A stretch of DNA of 64,000 nt from Astragalus membranaceus (taxonomy: Eukaryota > Streptophyta > Magnoliopsida > Fabales > Fabaceae), in the NCBI GenBank assembly GCA_039519185.1, contig CM076849.1:111295806-111359805 (forward strand), given 5' to 3'. This document shows positions 53,540 through 64,000 of the stretch, one piece after another. The number at the start of each line of letters is the position of its first letter. Within the stretch, counting starts at the first letter, position 1. The position numbers were made by a program, and so were the translations under genes. The notes beneath the pieces are model-generated. The model was not told the origin of the DNA. It searched no databases and saw only the letters and a list, made by a program, of their open reading frames with translations.

Positions 53540-53745
53540 GCACCATTTGTGGATTCACGGAGTGTCTCAGCACTTTCAACGAAAGACTCAACTCTACTCG
53601 TCAGTGTGAGTAAATTCTGCACCGGCCAATACCAAGTTTGTTCACTACGAGAATTGAACCTGAGAACACCGGATCGACCCCCATGTCCCAGGGTAGCTTA
53701 TGCCACTGGGCTAACAACCAGAGTAGCAAACCTAATATCAAACTA
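53540..53745 (-). mobile_element. tRNA-derived SINE-like copy
   Basis: On the minus strand an A-box-like TAGCCCAGTGG (53703-53713) and a B-box-like GGTTCAATTCT (53650-53660) are about 43 bp apart, as in plant tRNA-derived SINEs. Borders are approximate and no target duplication was found. Confidence 0.4.
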
Positions 53746-54031
53746 TACATGGGAGTAGATAAAAAAAGAAGACGAAATGTCAACAATCTTTAATAATATA
53801 ACCAAACTCACTTAGATCATCCATACAACAAGCCATCCACCACTAATTTAGCATCCATTTCAAACACCACTTCATGGATGCAATTTAACGTTGTTAGTCA
53901 AAATTAACAGTAGGGGGTAACTAAATACAATTACATTTTGCAGGGTTTGTTTTAAAAGTTTTTTTTGTAGGGGGTAAATGGATAAACGTGATATTTGCAG
54001 GGGGTAAATGATATTTAAACCTATTATATAT

Positions 54032-54033
<2 letters not shown>

Positions 54034-54085
<52 letters not shown>
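54034..54085. repeat. (TA)n microsatellite
   Basis: About 26 uninterrupted TA dinucleotides. Confidence 0.95.
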
Positions 54086-54089
<4 letters not shown>

Positions 54090-54123
54090 TTTTTCAAAAC
54101 ATGTCCTAATAATCATTTAGAAA

Positions 54124-54192
54124 AAGTGGGGTGTCACAAATTGCATATAGCTCTTAGCTTTTAAGTGGCATACCTTGTGACACCCTACTTAG
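54124..54192. repeat. Inverted pair AAGTGGGGTGTCACAA / TTGTGACACCCTACTT
   Basis: 15 of 16 bases are complementary, with a 37-bp spacer. The words resemble LTR ends (GGGTGTCACA). Remnant or small foldback; function unknown. Confidence 0.6.
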
Positions 54193-54196
54193 CTAT

Positions 54197-54757
54197 TGTT
54201 AACACCCAAAAATAAATAAGGTCACAGGTCGAGGGCTGAAAACCAAAGTTAAGAGGAGACTAGGGCACTGAGGCAAATCACCTGACAATCTCCAAAAGAT
54301 ATTTGCTAAAGGGACAATCTCAAAGGAGGGGCTCGAGGCAAATGATAATATGAACGCCCCGAGGAGGGATTGAGCTCGAGGAATACTGGATAAGGCCGAG
54401 GCAAAGCATGTCTTAACCTATAGAGTGCCCTGGCCACAATAGGTCGGTTAGCCTAAGTTTGATGGCTGCAGGCCGAGGATAAGGATCGGCCGAGGAGGTG
54501 TATGGCCGAGGTAAAGAAGACTTGCTTGGGAAGCAAGGAAAGGCACGTGGACAGAACGTGGAAGCAGTTGAAGGTCAAGCGAAGAGGAGAAGCCTTGAGG
54601 AGTGGAGCGAAGAGGTTTTGGTACCCCACTAATCGTGCTAGTGGGATCGTGGGTTATGGCTCCGATTTCTTAGGGCTAGGAGCGAGATTAGACGTTGATC
54701 TTCAATTGATCCAACGGTAGGTAAATGTAGGCTTGCATAGTGGCCGACGAGGGCCTA

Positions 54758-54789
<32 letters not shown>

Positions 54790-55056
54790 GAAGAATACTT
54801 GTAAAAAAGACACACATCAATTAATACACAATCTATTTTTCTCTTGCAATTTATCTTACTTTAACGCATTTATTTTACTTTCATGCATTAGTCAGTAGAT
54901 AATCCAATCCTCGCGTCCCCTCTTTGGAGTTAGGAAACCCATAGTTGAGGAACAAAGTTCCTTCCTCGACGCAATTGCTTGAAGAACAGAGGAATCAAAG
55001 ACTGTCCAAACCCCTAGCCGATCCCACCGCTAGGATATAAGAGTTTGACGACAACA
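54197..55056 (+). mobile_element. 5' LTR of a gypsy-like element
   Basis: TGTTAACACC ... TTTGACGACAACA, about 860 bp, followed at 55061 by a PBS. It contains (TG)n(TA)n at 54757-54788 and a TATA-like stretch there. The 3' LTR is not in the window. Confidence 0.65.
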
Positions 55057-55060
55057 AAAA

Positions 55061-55077
55061 TTGGCACGCCCGGTGGC
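55061..55077 (+). other. Primer binding site-like sequence
   Basis: TTGGCACGCCCGGTGGC, a form common in plant gypsy elements, four bases after the LTR end. tRNA not assigned. Confidence 0.55.
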
Positions 55078-55148
55078 ACAGACACGGGTGAACAAACTAT
55101 CACGTTTGATTCGCCTAGACTAGATTATTGTTGGCGTATGTCTTGCGC

Positions 55149-56180
55149 TCCGATAGAAACCTAAGTATGGAGCCACCTTCGGCGTCAAAAAAGGGAACTG
55201 CCTCCAAGGCTAAGATCACGGAGCCAATAAGTGTTTCGGGGATTACCACCCTAACGGTTACTGCTGATTCGAATGAACAGCCCCACCAAGATTATGAGGA
55301 GCTCGTGGTTATGACCACATAATTAATTCGACAACAAATCAATATGGGGATACATGACATAATGTATCAAGTGTCCTAACAATTGGCTGACATAGTAAAA
55401 CCTATGGTGCACAACGAGGTGCAACAGGCCAACGAATTGGAACAGAGGCGTGTTACACAAGCTAGTAGCACAATAAGCCCCGGTTTCCCCAGCCAATCAC
55501 AGGGAGGACAACCTAACTCTCTGGGAGGCACGCATCAGACCCTACCGTACACCAACCCGGTCGGACCTCAGCAGACATCTTCCTATACTCAAATGGGAAA
55601 CATGCAACAGTGTCCACCAAGTGGGAGCATGGTTGGGCCTCAGCAGACGTTCTCTCATCGGGTAAATCCTACTTCTGTAATTCCTCAGCCTAGTACTTTT
55701 GCCACTGCCAACACTAGGGGGCAGTTTATGGCGAATGTCTTTTTTTTAACTAACACGGCTTCTCTTCAGTTGGGACAAGTGCAATTGGCCAGAAGGTTGC
55801 CCGAGGCCACGGGCTTGATGGGTCTGCCGCAAGGATTATCCTATGGATGTTCTACCACGACTAACTATCCGGCCTACGCAGGGGGGCAAGCCTTCACCCC
55901 GGAATCTGGGATTGGCAGGACAGGCGGGTATTGCCCGAGTCAACAGCCATGGGTCCGGAACCCACCAGGCTCGACATGCCTACCTCCCAGCCAGCCATAC
56001 TCCGGAGCACTCGGTACCTACCCGAAGGGTTCTTATTTACAAACACAAATGAATAGTGTCCCGGTCGAGCAGCCATGGAACATGTTTCCACCTCACCGAG
56101 GCAATCATGCACAAGTACCAGATGCTCCACTTCAGGCACTAATGACTCTATTTTATATAGAGTCACTTATGCTTCTATAA
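55149..56180 (+). pseudogene. N-terminal gag remnant of the gypsy-like element at 54197
   Basis: MEPPSASKKGTASKAK begins at 55167; an in-frame stop at about 55321 and another at about 55378 precede MADIVKPMVHNEVQQANELE (55383), a Gln/Pro/Gly/Ser-rich region as in the N-termini of plant gypsy gag proteins. It has no zinc knuckle or pol and breaks off near 56150, where Athila LTR-like sequence follows. Confidence 0.5.
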
Positions 56181-56199
56181 CTCAAATTATTACTTGAAT

Positions 56200-56861
56200 C
56201 TTGAGAACAAAGTTTTGTAAATAACTTAATATGCAAAAAAAAAAACGTAAAACAAAGGAAAGAACTGCCATGACAATCAACTTGGGTCATTTTAAACAAA
56301 GAAAAGAACTGCCATGACAATCAACATGGTTTATAATTAGAACACAAGAACTAATGTGGGTAAGTGTTTTAACAAAGGAAACATTGTAATTCCATGCTCA
56401 ACCTAGACATAGGCAGCATAGTCCATATGGTGATATTGTGGGTACTTCATATACAAGAGTGAACCTATTTAATGGCGCAGACATGTTGTCCCTTGTAATG
56501 AAACTCTGGTGACAGTGACCGAAAGGCACACAACAAATGCTACAGCATCCAATGCTCCAGCATCATATGTGACACAATGCTACAACATCAGAAGTAATTT
56601 ACTAGTGGAAAGCATTCCAACTTCTTCTTCGTCATATATTTCTCAACACAACTCTAATTGCTTATTTACTTTTTGTTTTTACATTTTTGCACACCTCTTT
56701 AATTTTGATATTTTGTTACTTTCCACTAAAGCTATTGATTTTAAAACTTGTAAAATTAATCCAATCCCTGTGGGAACGATACTCTACTTTCACTTTATTA
56801 CTTGTTACGATTGTGTATACTTGCACATCTATTTGTATATATATCAAGCACAACAAGATTT
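56200..56861 (+). mobile_element. Partial 5' LTR of an Athila-type gypsy element
   Basis: Contains CCCTGTGGGAACGATACTC (about 56765), a word typical of Athila LTR ends, and leads straight into the tRNA-Asp PBS. An internal duplication of AAAGAACTGCCATGACAATC occurs at about 56260 and 56301. The left border is unclear. Confidence 0.55.
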
Positions 56862-56879
56862 TGGCGCCGTTGTCGGGGA
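56862..56879 (+). other. Primer binding site, tRNA-Asp type
   Basis: TGGCGCCGTTGTCGGGGA, one base off the canonical Athila PBS. Confidence 0.8.
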
Positions 56880-57014
56880 TTCTCATTAATTTTATAGTTT
56901 AAATTAACACTTTAGTGTATGTTTTACTAATGGTGTTCTTCTTGTGTGTAGCATTTTTATGCATAGGTCCCATACACCAGAATTTCAATTAGACCCTAAA
57001 ATAGAAAGGAGATT

Positions 57015-58300
57015 TTGAAGGGAAAGGAGCATTCAAAAACAGAAACAGAACCAAAATTGCAGCAGCAGACAAACTATGTCTGGACAAGGAAGTGGCAGAG
57101 GTGCAGGGGAAATACCCCCAGAGGAGGCTCTATACAAGGAACCAACATAACACATAGTGACCTTGAAGATGAAGAAAGGCAGCAGTTTATAAACTTAGGA
57201 GCTGCAGGCACAGTAAATGACAGAGATAGGCCAATGAGAGATTATGCTGTGTTTGATCCTCAAACAATGCAAACCAGCATAGTCAGGCCTGAAATCAATG
57301 CCACACACTTTGAGTTCAAACCTATGATGTTCCAAATGCAACAAACAGTTGGCCAATTTGGTGGTTCTCCACATGAGGACCCCCGTATTTACACTTAAAA
57401 TAGTTTTTGGAAGTATCTAGTAATTTCATCATCCCTGGTGTTAGTGAAGATGCTTTTAGATTAAAACTATTTCCATATTCCTTGAAGGATAAAACCAAGA
57501 CTTGGTTAAAATCCTTAGAGCCTAACTCTATCACTTCTTGGAATGAGATGGCAAAAAAAATTTGGCTAAATACTTTCCACCTATCAAAAATGCCAGGATG
57601 AGAAAGGAAATCACTTCCTTCAAACAAAGAGAATTTGAGTCACTGTTTGAAGCATGAGAAAGATGGAAAGAGTTGCTAAGAAAATGTCCACACCATGGAA
57701 TACCTGTCATTATTCAGATGGGGACTTTCAACAATGGTTTGGAGCCGCAAACCAGGCTCATGTTGGATGCTTCCTCAGAAGGAGTGTTGCTGAACTCTTC
57801 CTACAATCAGGCATGTGAACTAAATGAAAACATTGCAACCAACAGCTATCAATGGCCTACAGAGAAAGTCAGTACCCAAAAGAAGACAGCAGGGATCCAT
57901 GAATAAGTGAATTAGCAGCATTATCAGCTCAATTAGATTCCCTCACAAATATGATAAAGAACCTCAGCAACACCAATGCGACAACATCCAATGCTGCCGC
58001 ATTATCAAAGACAACAGTAGTTGCTATTGAACAAGCTCCTCAGGAACAACCAGCTGTGTATATTGTGGAGGAGGTCACCTATATGAAGAATGCCCCAACA
58101 ACCCTATTCCTGTTAACTATGTGGGGAAGCAATAACCCTTACTCAAACATCTACAACCCTGGTTGGAGAAACCACCCCAACTTCAGATGGGGAGGAAATA
58201 ATGCCACAACACCAAATGCTGGAGCATCAACAAATCCCTCAGGATTAACATCTCAGAACAACCAGAGGCAAAATGCCCCAGCACCAGACACCCCTTTTGA
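57015..58300 (+). pseudogene. Athila-type gag remnant
   Basis: In order: FQMQQTVGQFGGSPHEDPRI, FLEVSSNFIIPGVSEDAFRL, KLFPYSLKDKTKTWLKSL, ITSWNEMAKK, then after frameshifts RKCPHHGIPVIIQMGTFNNG (about 57680-57740), RLMLDASSEG and an Asn-rich zinc-finger-proximal part. The order and wording are those of Athila gag. Stops and frameshifts (about 57399, 57600, 57655, 57905) show it is dead, and pol is absent; the reading dissolves near 58300 into purine-rich sequence. Confidence 0.75.
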
Positions 58301-58509
58301 GAAGAGAGAGGGTGAAAGAAGGAGAGCGGTACGGTGGTAAGGGAGAAGGGGGGGTGTGAAATGTGAAGTATGTGAGAGAAGGAGAGTGTGAGAAGGGGGG
58401 TTGGGGCGTGGGTTGTAAGAAATATGGTCCACTAGACAAGCCAACTATACTTTCCTCCAAAAGGGTCCCAAAGCCAGCTTGATTCTCTATGGGGTGGCCT
58501 ATTGCGTAG
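58301..58509. other. Purine-rich junction between Athila and LINE remnants
   Basis: GA-rich tract with GAGAAGG and GGGGGG runs to about 58410, then unassigned sequence. Confidence 0.4.
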
Positions 58510-59990
58510 TAAGTAGAAGTGTGGTAGATATGGGCTACCTAAAGTGAATCCTAAGAAGCAAGGCTCCAATTTTTGGAGAAGATTTGGCCATCAATGGGTT
58601 AAATTCAGAAACAATCTTAATTGGCAATTGGGAAAGGGATTTTTTTTTTGTACCCCCATCATCTCCCCAGCTACCCTCACCGACCCTGCGAAAAGACGCA
58701 ATTGCCCTTAACAAAATTTAAAAATCCCGAACGTATCCTGATTTCATTTTTTTTTTGGAAATCGGATTTAGGTAAATCCGATTTCCACTAAAAATTTTAA
58801 AAAATTTAAATCGGATTTAGGTAAATCCGATTTCCACTAAAAATTTTAAAAATTTAAATCGGATTTATTTAAGATGGGTAGATCCGCTTTTAAAAATAAC
58901 AAATCGGATTTACCTTAAGTGGGGGTAAATCCGATTTGTTATTTTTAAAAGCGGATCTACCCCATCATATAAGGTAAATCCGCTTTTAAAAATAACCAAA
59001 GCGGATTTACCTTATGTGGGGGTAAATCCGCTTTGTTAACCCAATTAATAAATAAATAAATCAGTTAAAATTTTAAAAACAAATTTCGACCGTCTTTTGG
59101 TTCTGTTTAGTGTGTAGTTCGTTAACACGTGACGATATTGTACGTCGGGAGAATAATTTAGGCTAAAAAATCAGTTTTCGGGCAAACTACTCAAATTGTA
59201 ATGAAACCACATTCTTTAAATCCGAAAAATATCAAGGATCAATACTCCTGAAGAAGTAACTTCTTTCAGGACTGGGGACCTCAAAATCCCAAATTCCATC
59301 GTTTACTATTTTTTATTAATTTTTTAAATTTTTCATAATCTCCAAAAAATCTGAAAAAATTTGCATAACTTTATTTTGGTTTTATTAGATTTTTAGTGGT
59401 GTTTTCATAATTTTTGGATTAGTTTTGGCTGTTTAACGGATTTTTAGTAGTATTTTATAACCTTTTTTAAAAAATTAAATAAAAAACAATTTTTTTAATA
59501 ACAAAATCGGATTTACCTTAGGTGGGATAAATCCGATTTTCTTTTTTTAGGGAAATCGGATTTACCTTAGGTGGGATAAATCCGATTTTCTCTTTTTTTA
59601 GGGAAATCGGATTTATGTACCCACTAGGTAAATCCGATTTCCAAAATAACAAAGCGGATTTACCTCCAGCTAAGGTAAATCCGCTTTGTTATTTTTGAAA
59701 TCGGATTTACCTATTGGGCACCCCCATATGAGGTAAATCCGACTTTAAAAATAACAAAGCGGATTTACCTCAAATGGAGGTAAATCCGAGCGAATTAAAA
59801 ATTGGGAAGGGGTATTTTCGGGTTTCACTTTTATGTGGGGGTAAATAGGGAGATGATGGGGTACATAAAAAAAAACCCATTGGGAAATGGAGAAGAAATT
59901 AGGTTCTGGAAGGACTTGGCTACCCATGCACCACTCTCATCTTGGACAGAGTTGGGCTATCTAGTAGTTCTATGTAGTTTCGGTTCCTGG
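58510..59990 (+). pseudogene. LINE (L1-like) reverse transcriptase C-terminal fragment split by a MULE
   Basis: Left part 58515-58635 reads YGLPKVNPKKQGSNFWRRF then HQWVKFRNNLNWQLGK. After removing the inserted element and one 9-bp duplication it continues GNGEEIRFWKDLATHA (from about 59888). LGNG(E/D).IRFW.D is the conserved motif before the zf-RVT region of plant LINE ORF2. The fragment is short, with upstream stops. Confidence 0.65.
58636..59878. mobile_element. Mutator-like non-autonomous element (1243 bp) with internal AAATCCGATTT palindromes
   Basis: Inverted ends GGGATTTTTTTTTTGTACCC and GGGTACATAAAAAAAAACCC extend with mismatches for about 35-45 bp (CATCATCTCCC). A perfect 9-bp duplication ATTGGGAAA (58627-58635, 59879-59887) fits Mutator-like transposition. 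Inside, TCGGATTTACC/GGTAAATCCGA and GCGGATTTACC/GGTAAATCCGC recur many times in both orientations, making several consecutive hairpins. No transposase. Confidence 0.85.
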
Positions 59991-59999
59991 GTTTAGGCC

Positions 60000-60995
60000 C
60001 GATCTCTCACCCAAAAAAAAGTTATGAGGGGTAAAAAACTAATAATATAATTAGAGAGTGTGATTCCATCCAATACCCAAATTAGGGGGGGTGAAGAAAT
60101 GGGATGGAATGGATTCCATTAGTTAGTTGTTACCATTCCATCTTTTTTTTAAATACCAAAACGATGCAACATTTTATCAAAAAAAACAATGCAATATCGT
60201 ATCATTCCATTTCATTCCACTCCAATCCACTCCATACCACCGATCCAAACACACGAAAAAAGAAGCCTTCCTTCTTCTCTAGCTTTCACTCCAATCCGCA
60301 ATCATTGTCATCCGTCCATCTCCCTCCCTCTCCACACTCTATTTCCTTTGCTGCCTCCACGCCCTCTCCAGCACCACCGTCGCATCAAACCGCCTCCTAC
60401 CTGCTCATTTTCGCTCTCTTTCGAAGTGCACCACCACCTCCTCACTCAACGACCCGTCGATGAAACAAACATCATCGATGACCGCAATTTCAAACACTGG
60501 CTCATCGTCACGGTTGTCAGAAGGTAATTTCAAACACTGGCTCATCGATATCTACATTAAAATTTCGGCACATGATGTCAGAAGGTAATCACCTCAACAA
60601 TTAATCGCAATCTTCATTCATGTTTATCTATTATTCCAAATTAAGTAACTAATTTTTGAGTATGTGTGTTTGTGTGTCCTATTCAATTCGTTGTCATAAA
60701 GAGATAATTGTACGTAATTAGCTAATTCAGGTAACATTTACATGCCTCCAAAAGTCTAATTGCATTGCTGTTGTGGTTTGTGGGGCATCGTTGGATTCTA
60801 GATGATATGGTGTGCTTTGATAGATGGATAGGGTTTCAATCCTTGAGTTGAAATTGGACATATGAAGGAATTTCTACCAGGGTAGTGTTGTCTGTCCAAT
60901 GCTGCTTTTTGCTTATGAAAAGATAAATTAGCTTTTGTTGTTTATGTCTTGAATGCTGGCCTGCAATCTTAATTCCAACTTTTGTTTACTCTTTA
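60000..60995. other. Unassigned region with a small local duplication
   Basis: GGAATGG/CCATTCC words (60090-60240) and a CT/AC-rich stretch (60250-60460). AATTTCAAACACTGGCTCATCG occurs at 60486 and 60525, each associated with GTCAGAAGGTAAT. No gene family recognised. Confidence 0.4.
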
Positions 60996-61255
60996 GGGAA
61001 AATTACACTCATCTCCCCCTAGTTCTAGCTAAATAACACATACACTCCCTCTATTTCATAGAAGACATTGACCTCCCCTAGGTTATGTAAGAATGGAGAG
61101 AATAAAGGGGGTGCTCGTGCCTTTTAAACAAAATTGGGGATGTGAGTGAAAATTTCTCAATAAATAAAAGAGTAACGGGTAAGTGTTCATTTTAAAAATA
61201 GAGGGGTGTCTATGTCATTTAGTCATAACTTAGGGGAAGTGAATGTGATTTCCCC
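60996..61255. mobile_element. MITE with Mutator-like ends
   Basis: 260 bp; left end GGGAAAATTACACTCATCTC, right end reversed GGGGAAATCACATTCACTTC; the complementarity continues imperfectly for about 60 bp (CTAAATAAC/CTAAATGAC, CCTCTATTT). Flanks TACTCTTTA and TGCTCTTTT match in 7 of 9 bases, consistent with an aged 9-bp duplication. Confidence 0.65.
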
Positions 61256-64000
61256 TGCTCTTTTTACAATTAAATAACCAAATTCTTCGAAATTTCCAAA
61301 AGGATCAAACCATTTTGAATTCTTAATAGCCTTTCAGCTTCTGTACTTAGGCATTTTATATTTTAATATGTTTATTTTCCTGTCCATCTCTTGCAGATTC
61401 TTGTACAACATATCCTGGCCATAATCACGAATAAGCACTTCACTAGTGCTCTTGCTAAAGAAAATGCAAGCTATGGGGAAACTACAGAGTCCAAGGCATG
61501 TGTGTAACATATTTGGATATGTACCTATGGCTTTCTATAATAACACCATGTAATACTTCTCTCTGCTAAAAAAAAAAGCAACCTCTTTTCTACTTTCTGG
61601 CTACCTTATTTTAGTTGTTCAACTCAATCAACCGGGTAATTGGCAGCATTGCGCATATAATTCATTTGGAGCAAAATTTCATTTGATTGGTCCTTTCATC
61701 CTTAACATATGGTTGAGTACGGACTTGGATACTCGTAGAATGATAATCCTATCGTGGATGATAAGAGGGAACTCGATATTTTATCTAATAATGTAGTGAC
61801 TGGAATCAAGCAAGCATGGGAGCTTTTGATGAGATGCTGCATTTCTTTTTTATTCTTTTTCACGTCCTTTAAACAGCATAAAAACATTTCTGAGAAAGGA
61901 AATTGAGGCATGGTATTGGCAGCTCTGATAGGGATCTTTTTAAATTTTGATTCAAAGTCGTTCATATATTTTGTGATTTTGATTTGTTCAAATTTTATGT
62001 GAGCAGGTTGTGTAAGTTTCAACTTCAAAGATCGCGAAGTACAATCAAGTTAAGTGCCACTGTCTCTGCTTATGATATGGAATAAGGTTGGACATATCTT
62101 TATCCCTATTCTTAGGATTTAGTACTCATCAGAGAATCTTGCGTCATCCAGATTCTCTTTTACTTTTTGATATCATACCTTCTATGGATATAAAGTGATG
62201 GTATTATCAAATTTGTTGCATTTTAGGCCCTGGGAGCCTTTATATGAGTGGTCTTTTAGGCCAGGGTTGGGTTGGATGGGCTAGATTGACAGCTCTGCCT
62301 AAAAACGTAGTAACATGTAGGTCAATGTATTGTCCCAACTGAGCAGTCTTTGTTATTCAACACTCAGTTCACAAAGTATTGTCCATACATTTTATCAAGG
62401 GAAACACTAAGAAAAAATATCAGAATTGTATGATCACACAGTATTACAAGTAGCTGATGACGTTACATTAGTGTCTTGTGCAGTATTCATAGAATTGGTG
62501 AAGTTGTAAAGACCATCATCAACCAGCTCTCCCTTGCAGTCTTGCCAATTATCCTTTTTTATTGTGTATCCTGGATGTAGAAAAATTTGGTGATGAAGGT
62601 AATTGTCTAAGCACAATTACTAAAATAAGAAATGTGCAGAACACCCTGAAACCAAAAATTATTAGCTAACCAGACTATACAAATAGCTGAAGTACACACA
62701 TTTAAATAGTTAAGAAGAGACATGAACTTGCGGTTTAATAAAATCTGCGAAATGAAAACATGTAGTGAACATGCTACATTGGAGGCGTGCTACTCCTGAA
62801 TCTGTGATCCAAGTTTTAGAACTGGTAAAAAAGAAGATGTGAGGATAGAATGTTACAAGCAGAAATGGCAGATTGATCATGACGATCTGCACCTGGTCAT
62901 TTTCCTTCTTAATTTAGTCTAAACCCTGAATTCAGTGCAAGTTTAACAAATTTGCACAGATTCCAATACATTAGTTGTTTCTTTTAGTAATTTAATTTTT
63001 ATCTTTTATTAGTATATTATTCTTTTTGTATATTCACTGAGAGAGCTTAGCGTTTTATATTGTATGCTTAGCACCTTATCAAAGGATAGTGTAAATTTAA
63101 AATGCTCTTTTACATAATATATTCAAAACTTCAAAATTTTATTTTAAAAGAGAACAAATGACATGAAATATGTAATCAACATGTGCCAATGAGCTCTAAC
63201 TCTAGTAGTATTTTATAGTCTTGCGAAAGCTGAAGTTATGGAGTACATTATCTACTATAAATAGTTGCCATTAACCCTCCACCAAAATTACTATCCTGCC
63301 CTCAAAATATCATCCATAATTTGCCTCCAAAACACATCCTCATCAATACTTTGGGCGGCAGATTCAAATTCAAATAAAGTTGAATCCAGTTCAACTTCTC
63401 CATATTTTATTCTTTCCTTCCTCCATCTCGCTGCAACATTTTGCTGCAACCCATAAGCTTCTCACAGCAACCCATGTTTGGGTGAGCATTTTTTTAATTC
63501 TTCTCCCTCTCTTTCTTTCATACCTCATCTAGCCTCTTTTTTCCTCCTCCGCTTTTCTTAATCTTCTTCCTCTCTTTCTGTTGTTGTTCTTTTTCTTCCA
63601 TTTTTTTCTTTACTCAGAACAAAATATAGAAGAGAAAGAAATGAGAGAGAAGATAATTGGGTGCATGCGAACAAACTTTTATTTTTTCAGATCTAAATGG
63701 AAGAGAAGAAAAACTAATAAGAAGATGATAATAGAACAAAACGGGAGAGAAGAACAAAATTGGAGATAGCCAAGTAGAAGAAAAAAAAATCCTAAATCGA
63801 ACAAATCATAAATTTCACTTCCATTTCTCTTTCTCTCCCAAATCAATCTTTTCTCTGATCGCATCTCCCAAATTTATCTGATTGAAACAAAATTTGTCTA
63901 ATGGAAACAAAAATGTCTAAGGGAAAAACAGAGAAGTAGAAACAGATGAGGAGCGGAAGAAAGCGGCTAAGGGAAAAACAATCAGTTGCGGAGAAGAAGA
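61256..64000. other. Mostly unassigned AT-rich region
   Basis: No secure gene or transposon. A weak exon candidate is at 62431-62573 (minus): CAG|GA acceptor, then about 45 codons with DNWQDCKGELVDDGLYNFTN and a TGA; I do not recognise it. CTATAAATAG at 63255 with CT-rich leader-like sequence at 63480-63600 could be a promoter of a plus-strand gene beyond the window. Confidence 0.3.

Noticed and set aside
53650..53713. tRNA gene
   Set aside because: A- and B-box-like words are present but the cloverleaf and acceptor stem are not; a SINE is the better reading.
60104..60527. Pro/Ser/His-rich open frames of 112-119 codons
   Set aside because: Low-complexity CT/AC-rich DNA; no domain and no clear splice partner.
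62431..62892. Possible terminal exons of a minus-strand gene
   Set aside because: A 45-codon coding-like tail with an acceptor is visible, but no homologous family or further exons could be recognised; left as a weak candidate in the region note.
63265..63456. 63-codon open frame after CTATAAATAG
   Set aside because: Promoter-like context only; no domain, and the following sequence is CT-rich leader-like rather than coding.

Overview
The window is plant nuclear DNA, most likely from a legume. It is AT-rich and crowded with nested LTR retrotransposons, and it carries one intron-containing gene that can be reconstructed completely: an ERGIC3/Erv46-type cargo receptor on the minus strand at 44323-52703. 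Its 13 exons sum to 1161 nt, or 386 codons plus a stop. The legume assignment is inferred from Ogre/Tat-type noncoding elements with long LTRs, a Maximus/SIRE-type copia LTR and the protein family matches; the species cannot be fixed from sequence alone.

Layout. 1-7071: the 3' noncoding region and 3' LTR of an Ogre-like element whose 5' part lies outside the window. 7072-8160: a reversed piece of the same kind of noncoding region. 8161-10612: the end and 3' LTR of a copia (SIRE/Maximus-type) element. 10645-13600: a mosaic of a reversed Tat-lineage pol remnant, a CACTA terminus and a Helitron-like end. 13712-43877: an old, internally deleted Tat-lineage Ty3/gypsy element (called C here). It is split by two much younger insertions: a complete chromodomain gypsy element (A, 16671-26613, TSD CATAT) with an intact 1461-codon gag-pol, and a coding-free Ogre-like element (B, 27335-40195, TSD CTACG) holding large tandem arrays. 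C also carries a decayed antisense, intron-containing ORF between pol and its 3' LTR.

44323-52703 is the gene; its introns hold a Stowaway MITE, a solo LTR with perfect TSD and a TIR-bounded insertion. 53500-60000 contains a tRNA-derived SINE-like copy, the LTR and gag start of another gypsy element, an Athila-type LTR end and gag, and a LINE fragment split by a 1243-bp Mutator-like element with a perfect 9-bp TSD. 60000-64000 holds one MITE and otherwise nothing I can call securely.

The most unusual signal is not a gene. The noncoding parts of the Ogre-like elements are built from several families of short stem-loop modules. Between copies the stem sequences change while pairing is kept and the loops or linkers stay conserved. 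One module type (19-bp hairpin units alternating GAGC/GCTC and GACC/GGTC) appears to have expanded inside element B into a roughly 71-copy 20-bp satellite. These modules look like repeated structured RNA (or DNA hairpin) elements and I know of no description of them.
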